Shown: piece by piece, positions 11,041 to 22,826 of the stretch
Position numbering within the stretch: the stretch's first letter is position 1
Layout of the letters: each line of letters opens with the position of its first letter
Assembly (NCBI GenBank): GCA_033439685.1
Contig: JAUEDM010000002.1
Location: 3,906,001-3,970,000 of the forward strand
DNA length: 64,000 nt
Source: Apodospora peruviana
Taxonomy: Eukaryota > Ascomycota > Sordariomycetes > Sordariales > Lasiosphaeriaceae
Direction: 5' to 3'
Made by a program: the position numbers and the translations under genes
Notes under the pieces: model-generated
What the model was told of the DNA's origin: nothing
Database searches by the model: none
Seen by the model: the letters and a program-made list of their open reading frames with translations, nothing else

Positions 11041-12327
11041 CTTGTCCGCTTGCTGCTTTGCTTGATCCGTCACAGTTTTGTCGGTCGACCGAGAACGAGG
11101 GTAAGGAAGAAGAGAAACACCAAGCAGATGCGAACTTGAACTTTTTGATGAGCGCGGGCGTCCACGAGGTTTTATCCATGCGATCCCGGGTTATCGCGGT
11201 AATACCCTTTGTTCATATTCGATAGTGTCTCCTTGCATCCCGCTCCTTGACCTTATATTGCGAGGTTATAGCTATGTGAGTGTTAGGCCACCAAAGATAA
11301 ACATAACCTTTCTCCCGAGAGATAAATATCTGACTGTGGACCCCGGTTCGTGGTGAAGTGGTGATCCCGCCTGTATCTTTTGTGGCCATGATAATTAGAC
11401 ACGGGTTACCGAGCACGGGAAAGTAACTGAGTAAAAAGTCGAATCCTATTATGTGGTAGAGTTTTCCACTGCGACCTGTCGGATGATTAGCCTCAGCCCG
11501 CCCATGGTTGTAAGTCCAATCTATTTACTTTTTGCCCCTTATTCTCCCGTCGAGCTAGCCCCGCCCATGTAGAGCTTTTCCGGCTTGGGAGTCTCGCTCC
11601 CTCGCATTTGAGAGATAACCACTGATATGGTTCTGCATGCATAGTCAATCCCAGCCCGATCATTTCCTGGCCACGACTGTATTGGCTTGCAGGTTTAGCC
11701 TATGGTGGTGAGAGTGAGGTCCCCGGCTGTAAATGCACATGGAAGCTTGGCAGCTTCCATAGCAGCTTTCATGGTTTTCTCGACGTTTTATGGAATCTGT
11801 GATGTAGATAAGCCCTAAGGTGTGAGAGGAAACGATGTTGTCCGGGGCTGTCGACCCTACGCGTGATTAATATCCACATTCTGAATACCCGGGAAAATTG
11901 TAGGTTGCTCCGTGCCTCGTGGGTTACCGTGCGTGGATACTTGCACTGATCAATGATCGATAGTTTGCTATTGGTCGTTGTGAGTCCTAGGTACAGCTGT
12001 CATCATTCAGACCCTCCCTGTTGATATCGAACCTATCCGCCCTCATCTGGAATGACAGACATTCGACTCATTACCAATGCTCGATGTCTGACCAACCTTA
12101 TCCAAAGCAATAAATGCATAAGCGTGCCAACTCCTTGCCAGTGAGTCTTCGGTAAGTGAATACCTCTGGCCCGATTCACACAGACTCGGCTTGACGCCGT
12201 GTTCTTACGTCCTCTAAACGAATAAAGGACGGAGCAGGATGGATGTGACACGGCCTTTGCCCTCCAAATACCATGCTGGCAATTAATGCAAACCCCAAAT
12301 GTTCGTGTTTCCCATCACGTGTCACCT
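11041..12327. other. 1.3-kb intergenic region
   Basis: Contains the promoter side of the DUF1996 gene and the 3' flank of the mannosidase gene. No further gene, repeat or RNA recognised. Confidence 0.6.
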
Positions 12328-14127
12328 TCATGTCGGAAGAAGCCTCTTCAGCGGGTGTGCCTCCGTGTTAAACACATACTCATCCAGGCTGATCAGATCA
12401 GGCTCGCTGAACATCAGGTAGAAATACTTGAGCGTCTCGCCGAGCCAGAAGCTCTCCATGGAGTCGCTCATCGGAGGCTTGTCTTCCAGCACGTTGCCCA
12501 GTGCCGAGTTGGCCAACTCGGTCCTTGTGTTCTGGTCGATGGCTTCGAACATCTTCCAGGCAGACTCGATCAGGTCCTGACGGCCCGTGATGCGGTACAG
12601 GACAAAGACGCTTTCGATGGCTTCCGGTCGCAAGATGTAGCGCGCGTCGGGTATGTGAGTGTACCCCTTGGGTAGCCTCTTCTTCGCAATGAGAGCCTCG
12701 GCGTCGGCACTATCAACATCCAGATTGTTCAGCCCGGCCATGTCGATTACCTCTTGGACCCACAGCTTCTCGTCCCAGGCGCACTGCTCGGTCGACTTGC
12801 AGGGCAGGGCGTAGAATAGCTCGGGCATGATACCTAGTGGTGCTGCCTGGTACGCCCACACGCAGCCATCCATCAGCTTCTCGCCCGTGCCCACGTGGGT
12901 CTGGTTCTGGATCAGCTTGCCGCCGAGGGCAAGCATTCCGCCGGTGTAGCAGCCCAGATGCTGCCCCTCAGGTCGCAATTTGGTGTGACTGTTGTCGCTC
13001 TTTGCGGATATCATGCCAGAGATCAGGATATCGTTGCCGTCCGGGACCATGGGACGGAAGAAGTTGTAACGGATGGCCGTGTCCATAGACGCCTCGTACA
13101 TCTCTCGGTACATGGGCAGGAGCCCGCCGACAAGTGCGTGCGTCTTGGGAAGATATTCATAGAGAGAGTCAGCCATAGCGTTGAGAGTATAGTCAGTGTG
13201 CTTGTCAAACTCCATCTTCCTCGCATTGACGACGACAGGCCACATGCCCGGGAGGTGCGATGTCTGCTGTTGCTCCTGGAACGCCTCCATTATGCGCTGG
13301 ACCGCATCGAACCACTTGGGATCGCCAGTGAGCAGCGACAGGCGGATGAACTCAAGCGAAAAGGTGCCAATCTCGGCAAGGAGGACGTGCTCGTGGGCAA
13401 CCTGCATTTGGCCCCGAGAAGCGGCGTGCAGGTCCCAGCGCGTCATGGGCATCCGGTTGGGGGTGTCAAAGGCCGCATAGAGCATGTCGCCAACCTCCCT
13501 GGCCTTTTTTAGGAGTCGCGCATCGCCGCTGAGGTCGTAGGCAGCGAGGAAGCCGCCCAAATATCGGATGTTGGTCTCGAAGACGTTGACCTCCTTGATA
13601 GTTGTCGTCTCGAAGCTGATGCTCGCGGCAGCAGCAACGGCCTCGTCGAACTGTTCCCGCAAACCCATGATCCACAGTGTATCCAGGCTGTCGACGAGGG
13701 TGGCACCCCATCCGCCAAAGTGGCCTTTCCGGTGGCCGCTGATGGGGGCAAGTTCATCGCTCATCCAGGCCTTCTGGCGGTAGGATTTCCAGCATCGCAA
13801 GAAGGCATCCTTCACCGCTGCTTGCCGGTCGAGACGCAGGCTGCGGTCAGTCGCGGACTCCGGGGCAAAGGTGGTCTGGACCGGGGGCAATGCGGAGGGC
13901 GACCCTGTGGGAAGAGGTCGCATCGAGTCGACAGGGTAATGAGGCTTGATACGCGCCCAGTACGACGCCAGACTGTCGCCACCGGCACCATGTGGAGACC
14001 CGTTCTTGGGGTACAGACCAACCGAGGATAGAGCGGCAGAATTAAGACGACGAAAGGATATAAGAAAGAAGAAAATCAGGCCAGTGAGGATCAGGGCCCA
14101 GACCCTCCGCCTCGAAAACAGCAACAT
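12328..14127 (-). CDS. class I alpha-1,2-mannosidase (GH47), type II membrane protein
   Basis: A single exon of 599 aa. A short cytoplasmic basic tail (SRRR) is followed by a membrane anchor at residues about 9-26, then a stem and a GH47 catalytic domain. Visible family blocks include GHFGGWGATLVDSLDTLWIMG, VFETNIRYLGG and the C-terminal NTEAHP (around residue 588), which contributes to calcium binding in GH47. Family members trim alpha-1,2-linked mannose from N-glycans in the ER or Golgi. The first true ATG is at 14127; the upstream in-frame extension to 14217 starts with TTG. No intron, no damage. The orientation of the anchor suggests a luminal catalytic domain. Confidence 0.93.
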   Translation of the reverse strand: MLLFSRRRVWALILTGLIFFFLISFRRLNSAALSSVGLYPKNGSPHGAGGDSLASYWARIKPHYPVDSMRPLPTGSPSALPPVQTTFAPESATDRSLRLDRQAAVKDAFLRCWKSYRQKAWMSDELAPISGHRKGHFGGWGATLVDSLDTLWIMGLREQFDEAVAAAASISFETTTIKEVNVFETNIRYLGGFLAAYDLSGDARLLKKAREVGDMLYAAFDTPNRMPMTRWDLHAASRGQMQVAHEHVLLAEIGTFSLEFIRLSLLTGDPKWFDAVQRIMEAFQEQQQTSHLPGMWPVVVNARKMEFDKHTDYTLNAMADSLYEYLPKTHALVGGLLPMYREMYEASMDTAIRYNFFRPMVPDGNDILISGMISAKSDNSHTKLRPEGQHLGCYTGGMLALGGKLIQNQTHVGTGEKLMDGCVWAYQAAPLGIMPELFYALPCKSTEQCAWDEKLWVQEVIDMAGLNNLDVDSADAEALIAKKRLPKGYTHIPDARYILRPEAIESVFVLYRITGRQDLIESAWKMFEAIDQNTRTELANSALGNVLEDKPPMSDSMESFWLGETLKYFYLMFSEPDLISLDEYVFNTEAHPLKRLLPT

Positions 14128-15568
14128 ATTTTGTGGAGGAGCTGTGGCGACCCGTCCGTCTGCTCGCAAAAGACTGCCCTGGATCTGTGGCAGCAGCTGA
14201 TGCTGGAGCGGGAGCAATTGGCGGTACAGATAACGGAATACGGACTACGGATATTGGGGAGAAATTTTGATGGAGTTAGGACTCGGGTGAGATGACATGA
14301 CGCGCGCATGAGCCTTGGACGCGACGGACGGGCAGAGGACGTGCCTGCCCCGGACATGTTACAGGGTCCAGCATCATGCAGTGGAATGGAGCCCCCACTC
14401 TTGTCTTGTGATACGCCGAAATACCGATTCTGGGGGACGGGAAGTTCCGTCCCAGCAGCTCCACTGTTGCTGCCAGCTGGCAGTCAGTGTACCGCGTCCG
14501 CAACTGAGAGCAAACCTCCTGCGGTGCTTGACAGCATTTTGGGTTTGATCCCCTCAACAAACCCGCGCATCAATCGTCCAGGCCGCTGACAACAACCCAG
14601 ACCTCCGAACAATCGCCACTCAGAGTCCCGACGCCATGTTTCGATCCTCAGCCGTTACGACGGCACTACCGGCAGGGCGAGGCTAATTCTTGGCTGGTAT
14701 TCTGGCTAAATGCAATCCCTGGACTTCCCAAAACTCCACGAAGCCATACTTCTTAAGATCAACAGAATCCCAAATCATTTTCTCTGGGTTGTTAGTGAGG
14801 CGCGAAGGATTCAATGACACTTCCAGTCCGCGACTCTTTGTTCAGTCTCACGTGGCCGTCGAGACATGGACAGCAACCGGGTAAGACAAACAAGGTACAT
14901 TAGGCTAATATCAGTAGGTGGAATAACTTCATCCCTAAGAAAACATGTAAGGAATTGGAGTTCTGCGGAGACAGACGCGCAAACCCCTGGGGAAGTATGG
15001 GGCTCTCGCGCGAATAGCTCCCATGTGGGAAGTTCCCCGGATTTATCGCAGCCAGAGAAATGGGAAAGATTGCCATGAAGGATCCCACCGGCCAGTCTGA
15101 CGGTGGGGTCACCGGGGATTGTGACTGGAGCGGCTGCTCCATCTCTACAACGCTCTTGCGTCTCCTCCTGCTAGAACCAGCTTAGCGACGGGTTAAACAC
15201 CAGCGAGCCTCGAGGAGGGGGTTACCAACATGAGGGGAGTTGGGGGAAATTCTCCAGATCACTCGAAATCCACCCATCAAAGTGGTAACAGTCACAGGCT
15301 TCATCAGTTTTGTGCATGGCCCCGGGTTCTTCTGGTCCCTGAACTTGTTGGACAAGCTCATGTGGGTTGCCGCATCGGCCCATGGGGTAATTTGTGCGGA
15401 GAACCCACCTCTTGGGGAACCGACCCGGGATATCGGGCGCCCTTGAAGGATCTCGACGATGGCAGGATATTGCAGGTATAAAGGCTGTGGTCGCCTCCGG
15501 CGTCGACTAGAGAGAGAGTTCGATCACGACTCAAATCCACCACATCACAGCCATCAACCGTCGTGATC
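14128..15568. other. divergent promoter region, mannosidase and sugar permease
   Basis: 1.4 kb between divergent start codons. No gene supported. It includes a TATA-like element close to the permease (see 15477-15482). Confidence 0.6.
15477..15482 (+). promoter_or_regulatory. candidate TATA box of the sugar permease gene
   Basis: TATAAA lies 87 bp upstream of the permease start codon, a plausible distance for a strongly regulated fungal gene with a short leader. It is inferred from position and sequence only. Confidence 0.45.
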
Positions 15569-17308
15569 ATGTCGAACGACCAAAAGACGGGCGACGCCCA
15601 GATCGAGAAGGCCGATCCTGGACTCGACCACCTCCAACATGCCACCATCCACGACAAGGCCCTCAACAATGGCGCCCTCGAGGCCACCGTCCAGGAGCAT
15701 TCCATCGGCCTCCTGGAGGGTCTCAAGACCTACAAGCGTGCCTGCTTCTGGTCCATGCGTGAGTTGTCGGATGTTTTTCCCGAATAGCGCTCCAGGGAGG
15801 CTAATGATTGGAGGGAAATAGTCATCTCCGCCAGTATCATCATGGAGGGTTACGATGTGACCCTTATCTCGTCCTTCTACGGCTACCCGTCCTTCCGCGA
15901 GAGATACGGCGAATACCTCAACGAGGAGAGCGGCTACCAGATCTCGGCCGACTGGCAGACCAAGTTCAGTGCTCTTGGTGCCTTTGCCAACATTGTTGGC
16001 GCCATCTTCAACGGATGGGCTACCGCCAAATGGGGCCACCGTACGGTGTTGATGTCTAGTCTGGTTGCTCTGACCGGTTTCGTCTTCATCTCTTTCTTTG
16101 CGCCCACCATCGAAGTCCTGCTTGTCGGTCAGATCCTCTGCGGTCTCCCGTGGGGTGTCTTCGCCACCACCGGCCCGGCGTACGCTGCTGAGGTTACTCC
16201 CCTGGCCATCCGTGGCTACCTCACTGCCTACGTCAACCTCTGTTGGTGCATTGGCCAGTTCATCTCGGCTGGTGTGCTCAGGGGCCTCGTTACCAACACG
16301 ACCGAGTGGGGCTACAGGATTCCCTTTGCCATCCAGTGGGTCTGGCCCGTCCCGCTCTTCATCGCCGCCTTCTTGGCTCCCGAGTCTCCCTGGTATCTCG
16401 TCCGCACCGGCAAGCTCGACCAGGCCAAGAAGTCGCTCCAGCGGCTGTCTGAAGCCAACCGCGAGATCGACTATGATGCTCAGATTGCCATGATGATTCA
16501 CACCAACAAGCTCGAGGAGGAGGAGCGTGCCGGTGTCAGCTACTGGGATGCCTTCCGCGGTACCAATTTGCGCCGTACCGAGATTGCCTGCATGTCCTTC
16601 CTGTCCCAGATTACCAACGGCGGAGCGCTGTGCTACAGCGGCAGCTTCTTCTTCCTGCAGACAGGCATCGACGCTACAGCTTCGTACGGAATTTCGTTGG
16701 GCGGTACCGGTATCGCCTTCGTCGGCACCGTTCTCTCGTGGTTTTACATCCACAGATTCGGGCGTCGCACGATCTGGCTTGTTGGTTTCAGCGCTCTCGT
16801 CGTGATTCTGTGGACCATTGGCTTCCTGGCCCTCCCCCACCAGACCAAGCCGCTTGCCTGGGGCCAGTCGCTGCTCTGCGTCGTCTGGCTGGGCGCCTAC
16901 TCGATGACCGTCGGCCCTATCGTCTACACGATCGTGTCCGAAATCGGATCTACCCGTCTCCGTACCCAGACAGTGGTCCTGGCTCGCAGCGTGTACTACG
17001 TCGGCAACATCATCTGCGGCGGCACCATCCAGCCCAGACTTCTTTCACCGGGCGCGTGGAACGCAAAGGGCAAGACTGCCTTCTTCTGGGCCGCTCTGGC
17101 CACTTTGACTTTGGTCTGGGGCTACTTCCGCATGTACGAGACCAAGGACAGGACTTTCGGTGAGCTTGACGTCATGTTCCAGAAGGGAGTCACCGCTCGC
17201 CAATCGTCCAAGTATGTTGTGCAGAACGAGGAGGTGTTTGAGGCTCGCGAGAACAATGAGGACTCGGAAAAGAAGGAGTTAGGAGAGACCAAGCAGCAGG
17301 TGTTGTGA
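15569..17308 (+). CDS. MFS sugar transporter, probably maltose/alpha-glucoside permease
   Basis: Two exons (15569-15758, 15822-17308) give 558 aa with about 12 membrane segments. Sugar-porter signatures are seen: the GxxxxGWATAKWGHRTVL type loop after TM2, PESPWYLVRTGK before the central loop, a shortened RFGRRT after TM8, and the C-terminal ETKDRTFGELDVMFQKGV, which is characteristic of fungal maltose/alpha-glucoside permeases. It would import disaccharide by proton symport at the plasma membrane. The intron (GTGAGT to ATAG) sits just before TM1 (LISASIIMEGYD). The ATG at 15569 is used rather than the GTG at 15563. Specificity is inferred from the C-terminal motif. Confidence 0.9.
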
Positions 17309-17564
17309 ACCGCTGATACGAGCGAAGGTGAAGTTGAAAAGAGAAAGACAATAGCTCATGGTTAGTTAGCTAGAAGATGTTCATGATACTAGATCAAGCA
17401 TTGCACAGTTTAATATGACCTGTTTTGGATCCTAACCAGTTTAATGGAAACCACTTCACTTCCTGATGCAACCACAGCCAGCCACGTCTCGAGTGCCACA
17501 GGAACAGTTCAACTTCTATCAGAACCTGTTATCCAGTGACACACACCGCCCAGAAACTGAAACA

Positions 17565-19252
17565 TCACGCAGAAACAACACCATATCTAACCAACCCCAT
17601 CGCCGCGCCAAGAACAATCGCAAACGGCGCACTAAAGCCAAACCACCTCCCGCCAACAAAGCTCGTCGCCGTCACCACCACCCACCAAGGATCGTCCCCC
17701 AAACTGTGCCCAAACGAAAAGCCTTCATCGATATACCCGACCTGCCAGATCCGATAGACAGCGGTATAAATCAGCCCCACCGCGCCCGCGTTGATCCCCC
17801 GGATCATCGCCTTGACCCACCTCTTACCGCGCGCGACGCTCCAGATCCCCATCGTGCCGTGCACGAGGATTAGCCCCGGGCTAAAGATGGCGACCCACGC
17901 GATCAGCGCGCCTGCGACGGAGTTTTCGCCGGCGTTAATGGCCGTTAGGCTGCCCAGGAACACGGCGAAGTTGAAGTTAGGACCGGGAAAGGCCTGGATC
18001 AGGGCGAGACCGATAAGAAAGTCGCGCGGGCTGACCCAGCCTTCTGCGACTACGTATTCGCGCAGCAGAGGGATGACGACGGGTCCGCCGCCGAAGATGA
18101 TGGTCCCGGCCAGGTACATGTTTGCGAAGAGACGGTAGAGCAGAGGCACGCCGGGGACAGTGCTGCGGATTACTATGGCAACGATGAAGGACAGGAAAAA
18201 GAGGGCGATGATGATGGTGCCGGTGCGCCAGGAGAAGTTGAGCTGCATGTCGCGAGGAATCACACGAGGCTCCTCCTCCTCTTCCTCACCTGTTGTTGAA
18301 TTCGGATTGGAGTTGTTGGATGTGCTTCCCGCCGCTGCCGCTGCCGCTGCCGTTGTCATCGTTGCGGCCGTGGGTTTGTTGACATCAGGAGGCGTGCATA
18401 GTTCCGTGCTGCCACGTTCGACCTCTTCCTCACTGGTACTCTTTTGTCGGCGAGACCACCACTTCAATTTCTGCAAACCGTCCACAACCCGCGCAACAGG
18501 TCGATGCAGCCACCGGTAATCATAGACCAAGGTCGCGAGCCCCGAAACCACCATCAAGACAGGAAAATACCACAACGAGTTATACAGCAGCCCCGCCGCG
18601 CCGCTGGCAAACACCACGACGCGTGTCAGCTTGTCGGTGATGGCCTTGTGTGCGAGCTCGACCGCCGCCAACGCGATCACGCCCACCGTCGCGGCGTTGA
18701 GACCTGATAGGAGTGCGTACACGGGCCGCGGGAGGGTGTCGTCGATGTTGGACACACCTATGGAGAGACCGTACATTCCCACCGCGCCTGGCAAGCTACC
18801 ACCACACTATGTCAATATCTGTGTTGGTTGGGCGGAGAGGAAAGGAAATGGTACCTCCAGATCAGGAAGCTGAACAGCGCGGCGGGGAACCCGTCCCTGA
18901 TCAAATTGATGCAGTACAACATCTTTGTGCTCGCCGGCCCGGACAGCGACTGCGAGATGCTGAAGAGCTCTTGGAAGATTTGCTCGTCTATCCATTTTGT
19001 TTTTTGGACGAATTTCTCGTTGAACTAATTAAACGGCTAACTCATCAGCAACCTTTGACCAACAAACCCGGACCCGGAGATGATGGGATCATAGGCCACG
19101 GAGAGTTTGCTTACGATCCGAAAATGAACGGGCGGTCCACCGAAGGCTGTCACGCCGAGGTGCCAGTTGACTTTGAGGATTTTCCACGCCCGATGAGCGG
19201 CAGCCTGCGTGAGACGGGGGACGTCGTCGTAGCTCAGCGCGTTGAGACCCAT
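17565..19252 (-). CDS. chromate transporter (CHR family)
   Basis: Three exons (19252-19115, 19024-18855, 18795-17565) give 512 aa. Two homologous membrane halves are visible. The first has FGGPPVHFRI, then FNEKFVQKTKWID and SQSLSGPAST. The second has FGGGPVVIPLLREYVV and QAFPGPNFNFAVFLGS. These paired FGGP and PGP motifs are diagnostic for CHR proteins, which export chromate or act as sulphate/chromate carriers. The two halves are linked by a hydrophilic loop with a seven-alanine run, Asn/Ser/Thr repeats and a Glu-rich run (around 18270-18420). It has no obvious functional partner nearby. Splice joins are firm because they restore the first-half motifs. Confidence 0.9.
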
Positions 19253-21003
19253 GGTTCTGTCAATTGATGTATTGGCTGTTTGCGTGTTGATAATCTCTGA
19301 TCAAGCATTCAAACATTTATGGAGGGCGCGCCTGACTAGGATTGGAATATATGGACTTAATACGGGGGAAAGGAGATGTTGTGCAGTTGAAGTCTGACCC
19401 CGAAGTCTGTGATGCGTGTATTCCGGTGTGGTGATGGCGCCATCGGTCTGCGGCTTGCCCTTCCCGCTGCCCAGCCGCTAAACCTCTTTTGGACATCAAC
19501 GACAACGACACCGCGCTCATGCTCAGACAAAGCGTGCTGTGAACAGTACCTAGGTACCTTATTTGCTGGGCAGAACACATATTGTTACGTAAAATAGGGG
19601 TAGAACAGAGTTGAGCAGAGAGCTGATACTAACCGAGTGGCGCGGCAACGCAGCAGTATCAACATGATGGAATTGTCATGGGAAATAGGCTATCATTGCT
19701 CTAGCATTAGATCTTTCACCTACCTATTTTAGTAAGCTTGTACAAGAGTTCCCATATGAATTACTATCTACTCTTCACCAACGGATCTCAACTGCCCTGC
19801 GCGCCTTGAACCCCTTCTAATTATATGATATGTCGTTATTAGATTTACCACGGGGGTTTGGATTTGATGCCCACCAGAGCAGGCTTCCTGTCCGAAGCAT
19901 CAAGAATGGCTCGATAGCCTGCCAGAGACAGACACCCGTTCTCCCAGGGTCATTGCCTGGGCTAGCAGAGGGTACGCTTTTATGCAGCTCAAAATGGGCC
20001 TTTGAAAGTATAAGGCAAGGGGTCTGTCACAGTTTGTAGTCAAAGGCAAAGATTTGGTTCCGCGGAATATCAACGTTGATGGGAGAAGCCATGGGAGAAA
20101 TAGGTAGGTAGTGACATACTTTCTAGGCTCAGACTCTCCTTTAGAACAACAGTCATCATTCTCCATCTGAAGCACACCGATTGCTTAGATAACACAACTC
20201 TTCGCGTGTCACCGACACACAAACGCCATACCCAACGTTAGCAAATTACGGTACCTATATAATAGTGTGACGACAACCCGAATGGGTGAATAAATGCGTA
20301 GGCTCGTGCGCACGAACGATCGTTTTGTGCGTGACAGATAGGCATTCACTCCTGTTCAACCAACATAGGAGACCAAACATTGTCGCAGGTGGGAGACAAT
20401 ATAAGCACAGGGCATTGTAGTGGCAGAAGTAATGCACGGTGCGTACGGGTAAGGTACCGTACCTTACTAGGTATCCGTACCTCAAAAGAGGTTGTAAGCC
20501 TTGCGAGGCCCGCAGGTCTCCTCTGCAGTCCTTGCAGCCAGTTAGATCGCCGTATCCCCCGTCGATGGTGGGTACCAAGTCCAGCTTCCATTAAATTGAC
20601 TGGGCCAAACCCCCCTCCCAAAAGAAATGGTTCTAAGCCTTTCCATGGAGGCGGGCGTCGTCAGATAATAAGTGTGTCTTGATGAGGGCAACCAAACCAA
20701 TTTTGTCTCCCCTGCCCACCAAGAAAAACCCTAACCGCAGCCAACAATTCCCAAAAACATACATGGAACCGCCTTTCTCTGTGATTCCATAATATATATC
20801 ATCATAAACACGCCCCCAGCACACCACCCAGCCTCTAGACCCCATTGGGCTCGGTGTGAAACAATCACAATCTTCCTCCACTTTACCGAGATCTCTATTC
20901 CTTCGAGGCGTCTGTCTGCCACAGTCACCTCTTCACCTCTTTTTCCGTCGTGGTCTGTTTCCTGCCTCGTGGCCCTCACAGTCCTCGACTTCGACGTGAT
21001 CCT
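19253..21003. other. 1.75-kb intergenic region
   Basis: No gene supported. It contains several copies of the recurrent GGTACCT/ACCTAGGT-type palindrome (for example 19545-19560 and 20441-20475). Confidence 0.55.
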
Positions 21004-22700
21004 ATGGCAGCGCCGAAAAACGAAACTCCCGAGACCGCAGCTGAGAAGACCAGAAAGATGACAATCAAGACCATCAGCCGTGACGGCTTCGATAGCCGCT
21101 ACGGTAGATTTGAAGTCGGCGGCGTGGAGCGTGTCGACGCGTCTTGGCTGCAAGTCATCTCCCTCCCGTGGCGATCCAACAATAAATTGATGCCCGAGGC
21201 CAGGAAGATGGTGCGCGCTCATCCCGACTTTGTGCTATCTCAGCTCAAGCTTTACGGTGTTGAGACTTCGTTTTATATGGATGAGTATGGGCGGTTTGAG
21301 CGTCCTGGAACGGACTGATGAAGAAAGCCTTGAAAAAAGGGGAAGATTAGTTAGATTTCAGTTTCCAACTAATTATGGTAGATGTATAACTACCGGCTAG
21401 TGTTGTTACTGATGATAAGATTGTATTGTAATTTAACTGAACAACGTACCGGACTACATCGTCGAGTTGCAGGCCGAGATGCACCAGGAGTGGCTGGCCT
21501 CGTTGACACCCAAGGACATCACATTCATCATGTACTCGGAGCACCCCGAGTGGATGATGGAGAAGTACTATGTTGACGGCATCACCGGTGAGCCCGACAA
21601 GTCCAAAAGCCCACATTCCGCTACGCTTGAGCTTCCGTACCGAAAGTTCTTTGGACTCGAATCCCTGGGGCTCCGGTGCAGTAACCTTAGCATTTGGGAT
21701 ACTCTTGTCAAGCTTCGCGAGGCGGTAAAGAAGGTCCCCGGCTTGCACCATGCCACTGGCAGCGGTCCGTGGTCGAAGACCCTCATTATCGGTATTATCG
21801 GTTGGAATAAAACCGCCGCCGAGAAGGCTGCAAAGGCCCATTTTGCTATTGACGCAAAGCAGAAGAGGGCCAATGAGAAGTCTGTCCGTGATGTCAGTGG
21901 TCCGAGTCCTTGCGGAGAGTATATTGTCGACTGCCAGGAAATCAAAAGCCTCTGGGAGGCCGACGACAACAATACACATTATCTGCGCCTCGGTATTGAC
22001 CGCACGAATACTGCGGGTGTGTTCAGGGGTACCTTTGATTTCGGCAAGGTCAGGGGCGTCATGATCATCGGCCGCGACAAGGCTCTTGTCGACAGAATGA
22101 GCAAGCTCCCCAGCGGGGGGTCGATGATGTACTGGAGGACCATGACCGGTCCTGGAATGCCGACGACTCAGAGATTGACAGCAGTGATGATGGCGACTCG
22201 GCAAGCGAAAGCGACGATGACAACGAACAACGATCGATGACGACGACGATGCCCCCATCATGCCAGCGCCTGGTTCCAAGAGAAAGCCCAGAGATGTTCA
22301 GCGAGGAACACCTCCCAAGAAGGGAAAGATGATGGTGACCACAGGGGCCTCACGCAGTGGCCACGACCACCAGAGTCTTAAGTTTCATATCCGCGTGAAG
22401 AGCCTCGTCTACAAAAAGATCGATGACCCGGAGTACGGAGCAAACGAGATCGTCGAAACCGTGGACATGGGAGTCATCATCTTTGGCGTCAGCATCGGCA
22501 GCCCGGGGGGCAAAATGAACAAGGGCGCTTGCAAAAGCAAGAGTGGCGGCGACAAGAGTCCGAACCCGTTCAACAATTTCATCGGCAAAATCGGCCTCCC
22601 ACAGATCGGCACTACTATCGCTTACACGGCGCGCAAAGTTGATGTTAATTCTGACACTTCTGAGGATACCTTCTGGTTTCCATGGAAGGATTACCGCTGA
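21004..22700 (+). pseudogene. fungal hypothetical protein gene with an insertion and two frameshifts
   Basis: Three reading frames together describe one protein of a fungal family of unknown function: an N-terminal segment (21004-21310), a middle segment with GSGPWSKTLIIGIIGWN and GEYIVDCQEI, a Ser/Asp/Glu-rich acidic linker, a basic patch (GSKRKPRDVQ), and a C-terminal domain with FNNFIGKIGLPQIGTTIAYT. Breaks: a 139-bp unit bounded by CGGACT direct repeats (21311 and 21450); a -1 shift at the G run 22115-22120, after which the acidic linker reads in another frame; and a further shift at about 22231-22240. Removing exactly 139 bp restores PGTDYIVELQAEM in frame. It is probably non-functional. 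Confidence 0.6.
21311..21455. mobile_element. 139-bp AT-rich insertion with 6-bp target-site-like duplication
   Basis: CGGACT occurs at 21311-21316 and again at 21450-21455. The DNA between is AT-rich, with stop codons in all frames, inside otherwise GC-rich coding sequence. Deleting one repeat plus the insert rejoins the flanking ORFs in frame. The ends are not GT-AG at any sliding position, so it is not a normal intron. No terminal inverted repeats were seen. Confidence 0.5.
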
Positions 22701-22826
22701 GCAGGTGTACGGCTCACCAGCCGTCGACGCTTCCGTGACCCTTGGTGGCAATGGGAAGGCCAAACCGGCCCCAGGTCAACTCGGAAGGGTACCATCTTAC
22801 GAAACCGCACATCCCGTTGGAGTGCT

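Noticed and set aside
12895..13512. 205-aa open frame on the plus strand opposite the mannosidase
   Set aside because: Antisense shadow; the GH47 protein on the minus strand is complete with all family blocks.
14127..14217. N-terminal 30-codon extension of the mannosidase
   Set aside because: It begins with TTG; the first ATG (14127) places the basic tail and membrane anchor exactly as in type II GH47 enzymes.
15554..16840. 428-aa open frame on the minus strand opposite the sugar permease
   Set aside because: It is an antisense shadow: the plus strand has a convincing MFS transporter with an intron and family motifs, and the minus frame is low-complexity Gly/Glu/Asp-rich text caused by codon bias.
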